Source of the DNA: Citrobacter amalonaticus
GTDB lineage: Bacteria; Pseudomonadota; Gammaproteobacteria; Enterobacterales; Enterobacteriaceae
Assembly: GCA_028994555.1 (NCBI GenBank)
Contig: JARDVN010000001.1
Coordinates: 4,588,001 to 4,652,000 of the forward strand
Direction of reading: 5' to 3'
Length of the DNA: 64,000 bases
Shown in pieces: positions 57,938-64,000 of this stretch; positions within the stretch are counted from its first letter, which is position 1, and every line of letters begins with the position of its first letter. Position numbers and translations under genes: made by a program. A model generated the notes under the pieces. It made no database searches. It saw only the letters and a list, made by a program, of their open reading frames with translations, and was not told where the DNA came from.

Positions 57938-58282
57938 ATGAGCAAATCATTAAATGCACGCTGTATCCGCCGCTGGGAAGTTGAGTTTAAAGGGCTTTGT
58001 GATTCGAAGGTGAGCCCGTGGTGGCATAAGCGCGATCTCCGCGGCTATATCCGTGAATGCGCCCTGACAACTGCTGACTGCATGGTTGAACGTATGGCAG
58101 AAGACAGTGCCCGAGTTGATTTTTGTGGGCATCATCATGGCTGGTCGCCAGAGTTCTCCACCTGGTATGACGAGCGCCGAGGGCAGTACAAGCGGGAAGC
58201 CTACGCCCACCTAAGCGAATTCGCTACAACTGAAGAGATCGACGACGAAATTCAGAACGAGCTGGAGGCTTGGAATGACTGA
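57938..58282 (+). CDS. Unknown early-region protein
   Basis: 114 residues, MSKSLNARCIRRWEVEFKGL, with RDLRGYIRECALTTADCMVE and DFCGHHHGWSPEFSTWYDER. Common neighbour of recT in Gifsy-type prophages; function unknown. A short palindrome GGGAGG..CCTCCC lies just before the start. Overlaps the next gene. Confidence 0.65.
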   Translation: MSKSLNARCIRRWEVEFKGLCDSKVSPWWHKRDLRGYIRECALTTADCMVERMAEDSARVDFCGHHHGWSPEFSTWYDERRGQYKREAYAHLSEFATTEEIDDEIQNELEAWND

Positions 58283-58959
58283 GCGCGGGATGATTTTTAA
58301 CGGCGAGATGGTGCGCGCCATCCTCGACGGCCGGAAAACGCAGACACGTAGGATTATTAAGGACTGCACGGTTGGAAGAGACCCAATTTCAAAATTCATT
58401 CAGATCGGGAAGAAGTTTATCGGCTGTTACCCGGAGGATGTTCCCGAACTAATCAGGGAATGCTGCCCGTACGGAGTACCAGGCGATCGCATATGGGTGC
58501 GAGAGACCTTCCAGGGGCCTCTCTTTAATTTCGAGCAAATGGAAGCCTATCAGGAAGATTCTTCGAAATTCAAAAAGCCAGAATTTTGTGTCTACAAAGC
58601 TGATGGAAAGCCAGCTCCTGAGTTTTTTGACGCTGACGACAATCTGCATTGTGGCTGGCGCCCGTCAATCCACATGCCCCGCTGGGCCAGCCGTATTCTG
58701 CTGGAAATTACTGGCGTTAGAGTCGAGCAGTTAAAAAAGCATCAGCGAAGAAGAGGCTCGTTCAGAGGGTGTTGCCCAACTGCGCGAAGGTTTTTGGAAA
58801 CACTACCAGCCGGGTTGGACGCAGCACCAACTAAGCGCCAGGGGATCTTTCGCTACGCTCTGGGAGTCCATTTATGGCTTTGGTGAATGGGAAAGAAATC
58901 CTTGGGTCTGGGTGATCGAGTTTAAACGTATCGAAGGAGATCTCCATGCGACTGATTAA
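58275..58959 (+). CDS. Phage protein of the ASCH-like 'morphogenetic' family (one frame break)
   Basis: 228 residues after correction: MTERGMIFNGEMVRAILDGR, KTQTRRI, GDRIWVRETFQG, HMPRWASRILLEITGVRVEQ then LKSISEEEARSEGVAQLREG and EWERNPWVWVIEFKRIEGD. The KTQTRR and PWVWVIEFK patterns define this widespread ASCH-like phage family, probably RNA-binding. One extra A in 58733-58738. Confidence 0.78.
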
Positions 58960-59188
58960 TCGAGGTAACCAGCAATCACCGTTAGCGCGTCAGGCATGCG
59001 ACATCGCGCTGGCAGCCCACCAGCAAAGATACGGCGACTATGGGCGCAGCAAGATGAAAGAGACGTATACGGTAAAGGTTGAAGGCGTGAAGGTCTGGGT
59101 GGAGGTGGTGAACCGCAAGGCGAGCTATGTGGCCACGGCAATGACAGGCATGCGCCGCTTGCGTGCCCTTCCCGGCCAGGCGTCCTGA
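58946..59188 (+). CDS. DUF4060-family protein
   Basis: 80 residues, MRLINRGNQQSPLARQACDI, with RYGDYGRSKMKETYTVKVEG and VEVVNRKASYVATAMTGMRR, the DUF4060 pattern. Lies just before excisionase, its usual place. Function unknown. Confidence 0.82.
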   Translation: MRLINRGNQQSPLARQACDIALAAHQQRYGDYGRSKMKETYTVKVEGVKVWVEVVNRKASYVATAMTGMRRLRALPGQAS

Positions 59189-59234
59189 TAAAGAATTATC
59201 AAACGGCCCCAGTTGGGGCCCTTGGAGAACGAAG

Positions 59235-59519
59235 ATGAGCAAAGCAACGAATAAATTTGAGCTGATGAGCACCAAAGACATCTGCGGGCAGCTGTGTATT
59301 TCCTCACGTACGCTCGAACGCTACAGGAAAAGAGCCCCAAACGAGAACCCTTTTCCTGAGCCCGATTGCGCTTACATGGGTGGTCCCAATAAATGGCTAA
59401 GAACTAAAGTCACCGCATGGCAGATTAAAGAGATGTCACGATCAACCCGTAAGCCGATGTCGCACCTGAATCTAACCCGTGATGATAAAGGCCGTCTCAC
59501 CCGACCTGACGCGGCGTGA
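59235..59519 (+). CDS. Excisionase-like protein
   Basis: 94 residues from MSKATNKFELMSTKDICGQL (GGAGAACG precedes the ATG). Winged-helix pattern LCISSRTLERYRKRAP, then WLRTKVTAWQIKEMSRS, ending with a basic tail. It overlaps the convergent integrase gene by 23 bp. It should bend the att region for excision. Confidence 0.8.
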   Translation: MSKATNKFELMSTKDICGQLCISSRTLERYRKRAPNENPFPEPDCAYMGGPNKWLRTKVTAWQIKEMSRSTRKPMSHLNLTRDDKGRLTRPDAA

Positions 59520-60727
59520 ACTCCAGAATGTCGGGCTCGACGATGCTCATAAGTCGGGCCCACCACTTACCATATGCCACTCTCATTTCCTCAACATAGG
59601 TGTGCTTGTCGTACACCGACCACACCCCAGGCAGTTTGTGCCCGAGCATTATCTCAGCGATATGCGGCTCGGTTAGCTCTGAGAAATTCGTTCGCGCAGT
59701 CCTGCGCAGATCATGAATAGTAAAGTGTGGCACCTGCTCGTTATAAGCCTTGAGCATGAACTTAACCAGGTTACTGCTGATGCTCATATGGAAGCCTTCA
59801 CTCATCGGCTTGTCTTCATATTTTGAAAAAACAAAGCGTCCTGGCGCCAGCTCGATGGCCCGTTTTATCAGCGGGAGCATTTCAGGGATGATAGGGCGAA
59901 TTATTGGTTTCTTTGTCTTCCGTCCTGTCTTGTGGTTTTCCCATGGCACAGTCCAGATCCCTTCTTCAAAATCGAAATGTGCGACTTCAGCCTGCCGGAG
60001 TTCGCCGACCCTGCACGCCCATATAAGCGATAATTTATAGAGGATCTTGTTTCGCTCAATGAGGCGCGAATCCTCAATGGCTCGCCAGACAATCGCCAGC
60101 TCTTTGCGGTCCAGTGTCCGCTCGCCCATTTGCTTCTGGATACCGAAATCACGGCCAGACATCTCCGATAGTGGGTTGACCTCAAGCAGTTGTCGTTTTA
60201 CCGCCCAGGAATAACACTGTCGGCCGTTGCTGATTACGCGCCGGGTGATCTCGCTGTAACCCTGGGCCAATCTGTCCAGGACGGTGAGCCAGTTGTGCAG
60301 CGTGAGCTGATGTGCAGGGTATTTCCCCAGCTTGGGGAAAACGTGCAATTCGAATGTACGTAAAATTTGCCCTGCCGTTTCTTTCTGAACGCACACCATT
60401 GAATGCCATTCGCGAAACAGCTCTTCGAAGGTGTACTGGCTGTTAATCTTGGCTTTGTCGAGGCTTTGCCTGATCCGTGGGTTTTCGCCACGGGCAAGAA
60501 TGGCGGCCCACTTAGCGACTTCATCGCGCGCGGCTTTTAACCCGAACTCCGGATAGCTGCCGATCGTCATCTTGTCCTGTTTGCCCAGGAAGCGGAATCG
60601 GTAGAAAAAAGTAACGGCCCCCTTTTTTGGAGATGCGTACCCACAGACCATCACGGTCTGCCTTTTCTTCAACTTTGTCTCGTTCGCGCCCAAGGCACGA
60701 CTTTAGATAACTATCTGAAATAGCCAT
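59497..60727 (-). CDS. int: Tyrosine integrase (one frame break)
   Basis: About 409 residues from ATG 60727 (MAISDSYLKSCLGRERDKVE). N-terminal DUF4102 arm-binding region (GSYPEFGLKAARDEVAKWAA), SAM-like core-binding part, then the catalytic domain: Arg in WACRVGELRQAEV, HDLRRTARTNF (His, Arg), LGHKLPGVWSVYDKHTYVEE (His and nucleophile Tyr). One extra base in the run 60618-60628 breaks the frame at KKG/AVTFFYRF. P4/Gifsy-like subgroup. Confidence 0.9.
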
Positions 60728-60743
60728 GATTTGTCCCTGCGTG

Positions 60744-60803
60744 TGTCCATCAGAACGGGAGGTGATGTGTCCATCATAGGATATGGACGCGCTGGTGGAC
60801 ACA
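60744..60803. repeat. Candidate integrase arm-type sites, right side
   Basis: TGTCCATCA occurs at 60744-60752 and 60768-60776, with an inverted relative at 60795-60803. The exact inverse TGATGGACA occurs at the left end (14711-14719) with a second related site after it. Repeats near both ends fit arm-type binding sites for the integrase. Confidence 0.6.
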
Positions 60804-60926
60804 AAAACCATGACTTATGATGTCGTAGGTTGACTGTACATGCAAACAGTATTGTTTTAGGAAAGGCTTATTTGATGGGGATCTTGAGGTGTTTTTGTCG
60901 GAGGTTTGCGGGGGGCTGGCGGGGTA

Positions 60927-60974
60927 TCAATTATCGATGTGAGCAATGATCGAAAAGTTACGTATGTTCTTCAT
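60927..60974 (-). pseudogene. lepA: Displaced host 5' end of lepA
   Basis: ATG 60974 reads [15 protein letters not shown] then stop: the original start of lepA, still attached to the upstream rse genes and cut off from its body by the prophage. Codons differ from the phage-borne copy at 14643-14669 although the residues agree. Confidence 0.92.
60934..60947. other. Prophage right attachment core (attR)
   Basis: TCGATGTGAGCAAT, identical to 14629-14642; see attL. Confidence 0.85.
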
Positions 60975-61152
60975 ATAGTGTAATTATTGTGCCTTACGCC
61001 TGGTTGGACAGGCTTTGAGAAGTCGCTGTTCTGAGCTTAACGTCTGTTTAACTGAAACGCCGCATTCTACACTACAACGCTGAGGCGAGGAAATGTTCAT
61101 AGAGTCAGGATTGCGGGAACTGGAAACCGTTTCGCAAAGTCAGTGAATGTTT

Positions 61153-61232
61153 TGCCGGATGGCGGCATTTACGCCTTATCCGGCCTACGCAGAAATCTCC
61201 CGTAGGCCTGATAAGCGTAGCGCCATCAGGCA
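61153..61232. repeat. REP/BIME element upstream of lepA stub
   Basis: Two inverted REP units, GCCGGATGGCGGCATTTACG with CTTATCCGGCCTACG (about 61154-61190), and GTAGGCCTGATAAGCGTAGC with GCCATCAGGC (about 61202-61231). Typical enterobacterial BIME between rseC and lepA; may bind IHF or gyrase and stabilise the rseC mRNA 3' end. Confidence 0.88.
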
Positions 61233-61239
61233 AAAATGA

Positions 61240-61716
61240 TCAGGACGTTTTGCCCGTAGAGGTATCCACGCGCACCAGACCTGGTGCCAGGGCGACATTT
61301 AAAATCACCGGCTGCCAGGCTTCGCGTTCAGCCAACTTGCGGGAATAGCCTCGTGCAATCAGGAAACCACCGACGCCGCCCAGTATCGCGCCGCTTAACG
61401 CCGCGAGATCTGAGCCAAACAGCACCTGAAACAGAGAAGCGATGAGGAATAACCCCACCAGCGGCGACAGATAAACCAGCATAGCGGAACTCAACAGACT
61501 GCCTTCGGCAATCCCCAGTTCCACTTTCTGCCCTGGCTCTAATGGCACATCGCTCGCCACCACAATGGTATGTGTAGTCTGCGGCCCCAGTTTGTTGAGC
61601 ACGCGAGTACCGCATCCGGAACGTGAAGCACAGCTACTGCAGGACGCTTTGACATCACAGCTTACCAGCGCCTCGCCGTTTTGCCATGAGACGACCGTCG
61701 CCCACTCTTTAATCAT
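61240..61716 (-). CDS. rseC: SoxR-reducing system / sigma-E regulatory protein RseC
   Basis: 158 residues. N-terminal Cys cluster CDVKASCSSCASRSGCG, two membrane helices (SSAMLVYLSPLVGLFLIASL and LAALSGAILGGVGGFLIAR). It works with the Rsx complex in SoxR reduction and has a mild positive effect on sigma-E. Start overlaps the rseB stop (ATGA). Confidence 0.95.
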   Translation of the reverse strand: MIKEWATVVSWQNGEALVSCDVKASCSSCASRSGCGTRVLNKLGPQTTHTIVVASDVPLEPGQKVELGIAEGSLLSSAMLVYLSPLVGLFLIASLFQVLFGSDLAALSGAILGGVGGFLIARGYSRKLAEREAWQPVILNVALAPGLVRVDTSTGKTS

Positions 61717-62669
61717 TGCACGGCTCCAAACTTAATGGTGTCGGCAATACGCTTCGCAGTCTGCGGCGGTAATTCACCCACGACGGTGATTTCCGCGTTG
61801 TCGCGAACGCTGGTGCTGACCGTTCTGCGCCCGGTGCGCAGTATTTGATCGGTGCTGGCCTGAGTCGCGCGGTTTACGTTAACCGAGAAGCTAAACAGAC
61901 CGTCAGAATAGAGACGCGATTCAATCGGCATGTTGTCCATCGTCGGCAACGGTCTGCGCCCGCTGGACACTTCGCTAAACCCTTTCGGAAGCCAGGTCGG
62001 ATTCCAGCTGAATTTGGCTTTTTCACCCGCCGGAACAGAGAGCAGCGGCGGCAGACTGGCTTTCGCCAGCGTTTGCATACTGCTACCGACATCCTGATTT
62101 ACGTTAAAGGCGATCACCCGGAATTGCTCTAACGTTTCACCATCACGATCGAGGAGATCGACCCGCATCGGCAATTTGGTTTCGGTATCCATCCAGACAA
62201 TATAGCTATAGCGGGTCCCGTCGCGCGCGACCACGCGAATCACCTCGCACAGGCGATCGGCAATACGGGTTCGGCCTACCGAGATGAAATCATAGTAAGG
62301 CGCGAGACGTTTGAAATCGGTGTAGATAAGCGATGGCAGGGAATCAACGATATAGTCACCGTTCAGGGTGAACGGTTCGAGCCCTGGCTCGAAATAGCTG
62401 ATTTCGTTACCGCGCTGTACGACTTCACGACGCGGCCCATCCAGTTGCAACAACTGCGCAAGCGGACGATTCTCCAGGCGTGCATGGCGATAACGCAGAG
62501 ACTCAACGCCTTGTTTCGTGATGCTGACGAATGACAGCTCGTAATTGAGTGACTGACTGGCCACGTTCATCTGCTGCAACAACGCCCCGGACGCAGTGTT
62601 GGCCGAGGCGTTGACAGAGAAGAACAGGCTACCCGTCACAAGTGACATGGCAAACCAAAGTTGCTTCAT
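61713..62669 (-). CDS. rseB: Sigma-E factor regulatory protein RseB
   Basis: 318-residue periplasmic protein with a signal peptide (MKQLWFAMSLVTGSLFFSVN ASA). It binds the RseA periplasmic domain and senses mislocalised LPS, protecting RseA from DegS. Two lipoprotein-binding-like domains; ends ADTIKFGAVQ. Start overlaps the rseA stop. Confidence 0.95.
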   Translation of the reverse strand: MKQLWFAMSLVTGSLFFSVNASANTASGALLQQMNVASQSLNYELSFVSITKQGVESLRYRHARLENRPLAQLLQLDGPRREVVQRGNEISYFEPGLEPFTLNGDYIVDSLPSLIYTDFKRLAPYYDFISVGRTRIADRLCEVIRVVARDGTRYSYIVWMDTETKLPMRVDLLDRDGETLEQFRVIAFNVNQDVGSSMQTLAKASLPPLLSVPAGEKAKFSWNPTWLPKGFSEVSSGRRPLPTMDNMPIESRLYSDGLFSFSVNVNRATQASTDQILRTGRRTVSTSVRDNAEITVVGELPPQTAKRIADTIKFGAVQ

Positions 62670-63319
62670 TACTGCGATTGCGTTCCTAGAGTTTGAATTC
62701 CTGGCACCTGAACAGCAGCCTGCTGTGTCTGTGCCTGCTCAAACTGAAGCTGTTCGGAGTGCAGTCGGCGTTGCAGTTCGTAATCCTGCAACATGGCATT
62801 GATTCGACGACGCTGCTCCTGTACCTGCTGCTGTTGCCCGCCGTTTGCCGTGGCATCAGAAGGTACTCCCAGGCTAACCGGACTGGCTTTACCCATCATC
62901 GGCAACGTATTGAATACCGGTGTTTCAGGCTGCTGGGACGTTTCAGATTGTCCATTATAGTGCTGGACACCAACGATAACTGCAAGCGATACGCACGCGG
63001 CAACGCCCATTTGGGTAAGTTGTGCGGCCCATGGACGCATTTTTTTCCAGAACGGCATTTTTTGCCATTGCTGCGGTGCAGGCTGGGCCTCTGGAATGAA
63101 TGGCACCGTATTGCGTACCGGCTCATCTTCAATGGCGGCCATAACGCGAGCGGAAATATCGAAATGAAGAACCTCAGGTGTATCACCCCGCATTGAATCA
63201 CGGATCAGGTGATAGCCTTCCCAGGTTTTTTGCATCTGAGGATCGTGAGCCAGTTCATTAAGCAACTCACTATCCAGCGTCTCACCATCCATTAAAGCGG
63301 AAAGTTTTTCTTTCTGCAT
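62669..63319 (-). CDS. rseA: Anti-sigma-E factor RseA
   Basis: 216 residues from MQKEKLSALMDGETLDSELL (ATG 63319). The N-terminal cytoplasmic domain traps sigma-E, one membrane helix (AAQLTQMGVAACVSLAVIVGV) spans the inner membrane, and the C-terminal periplasmic part ends with Gln-rich sequence (GIQTLGTQSQ). DegS and RseP cleave it during envelope stress. Follows rpoE by 31 bp. Confidence 0.95.
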   Translation of the reverse strand: MQKEKLSALMDGETLDSELLNELAHDPQMQKTWEGYHLIRDSMRGDTPEVLHFDISARVMAAIEDEPVRNTVPFIPEAQPAPQQWQKMPFWKKMRPWAAQLTQMGVAACVSLAVIVGVQHYNGQSETSQQPETPVFNTLPMMGKASPVSLGVPSDATANGGQQQQVQEQRRRINAMLQDYELQRRLHSEQLQFEQAQTQQAAVQVPGIQTLGTQSQ

Positions 63320-63350
63320 GCCTAATACCTTTTCCAGTATCCCGCTATCG

Positions 63351-63927
63351 TCAACGCCTGATAAGCGGTTGAACTTTATTATCAATAGCTTCCCTCGCTC
63401 GGAAGATACGGGAACGCACCGTACCCACCGGACAATCCATGATAGCGGCTATCTCTTCATAGCTCAGGCCATCCAGCTCCCGCAAGGTTATTGCCATGCG
63501 TAAATCTTCCGGGAGGGACTCAATAGTTCGGAAAACTATCTGTCTCAGTTCTTCTGACAACATTAAGTTCTCAGGGTTCGAAATTTCTTTCAGCGCACCA
63601 CCACTTTCGAAGTTTTCTGCTTCAATCGCATCTACATCGCTTGATGGCGGACGGCGCCCCTGAGCCACCAGGTAATTCTTCGCTGTATTGACCGCAATAC
63701 GATACAACCAGGTATAAAAAAGCGCTATCTCCCCGGAACGAGTCCAGCGCACGATAGGCTTTAATAAATGACTCTTGCACCACATCGGGAACATCGCCCG
63801 ACGGTACATAACGGGAAACCAGACTCGCCACTTTATGCTGGTAGCGCACCACCAGTAAATTGAAGGCTTTCTGATCTCCCTTCTGGACCCGTTCAACCAG
63901 GACCTGGTCCGTTAACTGCTCGCTCAT
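63351..63927 (-). CDS. rpoE: Sigma-E factor RpoE (one frame break)
   Basis: Extracytoplasmic stress sigma factor, essential in E. coli. ATG 63927, MSEQLTDQVLVERVQKGDQK; region 2 (VVRYQHKVASLVSRYVPSG, FIKAYRALDSFRGDSAFYTW), region 4 (LPEDLRMAITLRELDGLSYE, IAAIMDCPVGTVRSRIFRAR). One extra A in 63716-63721 breaks the frame at DSAF/YTWLYRIAV; with five As it is the usual 191 residues. The host could not live with this break, so it is a sequence error. Confidence 0.96.
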
Positions 63928-64000
63928 CCGAGGTAAAGTCTCCCCAAACCAAATTTCCACGCGTTCGCGAAACGCCACTCCATTAGCTGCACTGTGAGCA
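63924..64000 (-). CDS. rseD: rpoE leader peptide RseD, C-terminal part
   Basis: The frame open from the window edge ends ...MEWRFANAWKFGLGRLYLG with its stop overlapping the rpoE ATG (GGATGAGC). In E. coli, rseD is translated just upstream of rpoE and couples its translation. Start lies outside the window. Confidence 0.65.
   Translation of the reverse strand, partial: LTVQLMEWRFANAWKFGLGRLYLG

Larger units (their letters stand above)
14643..60947. mobile_element. Prophage, contractile tail, integrated in lepA (~46.3 kb)
   Basis: Bounded by the 14-bp repeat in lepA, with integrase and excisionase at the right end. It has complete immunity, replication, recombination, lysis, packaging, head, contractile tail and invertible tail-fibre modules. 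The site is that of Salmonella Gifsy-1 (between lepA and rseC), and the RecE/RecT/DUF4060/Xis/Int arm resembles that family. The particle genes are of myovirus type (DUF3383 sheath, DUF2184 capsid, DUF2612 baseplate). All expected modules are present, so it is plausibly inducible once the homopolymer errors are removed. Confidence 0.93.

Overview
The window is enterobacterial chromosome carrying one prophage. Both flanks follow the Escherichia/Salmonella/Citrobacter gene order. On the left are purL (3' part off the window), mltF, tadA, pgpC, murP-murQ, a murR-like regulator (yfhH), yfhL, acpS, pdxJ, recO, era, rnc, lepB and lepA. On the right are rseC, rseB, rseA, rpoE and the end of the rseD leader. 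A murP-murQ pair beside yfhH, as I recall it from Salmonella and relatives, together with a phage at the Gifsy-1 site, points to the Salmonella/Citrobacter side of the family. The genus cannot be fixed by eye.

The prophage (about 14,643-60,947, roughly 46 kb) sits inside the 5' end of lepA. A 14-bp core is repeated at 14629-14642 and 60934-60947. Prophage DNA next to the left core re-encodes the first LepA residues with different synonymous codons, so LepA stays full length. The displaced host start of lepA remains at 60927-60974 as a 15-codon stub. This is the site used by Gifsy-1.

Prophage layout. (1) 14.8-16.1 kb: an SOS-controlled UmuD'-like gene pair and a Gin/Hin-type invertase. (2) 16.2-18.0 kb: an invertible tail-fibre segment flanked by inverted gix-like sites, holding a silent alternative fibre end and two chaperone genes. 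(3) 18.4-37.1 kb, minus strand: a complete contractile-tail particle cassette running from terminase to baseplate, interrupted by a PH-domain cargo gene with its own promoter and terminator. (4) 37.2-38.4 kb: holin, endolysin and Rz/Rz1. (5) 39.2-42.3 kb: antiterminator Q, YlcG, NinG, DUF1367 and an SOS-controlled DinI-like gene. (6) 42.4-50.1 kb: a DNA cytosine methyltransferase with degenerate copies of its 3' end, a small secreted Cys-rich protein, DUF551, DUF1627, and an O-like protein with a DnaC-like helicase loader. (7) 50.1-52.9 kb: the immunity region (YdaT-like, YdaS/Cro-like, repressor, two unknown repressor-linked genes) flanked by two triple-operator arrays. (8) 53.0-60.7 kb, plus strand: early operon with a long RecE, a RecT-family protein, DUF4060, excisionase and integrase.

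Quality warning. About forty genes are broken by one extra base in a homopolymer, usually G/C runs of 6-7 or A/T runs of 6-8. The hits include acpS and rpoE, which are essential in E. coli, and phage structural genes that are otherwise perfect. The pattern is far better explained by sequencing error than by gene decay. I give such genes their full span and name the run. The same error also fuses neighbouring genes that are really separate (O-like with DnaC-like; baseplate plug with hub).
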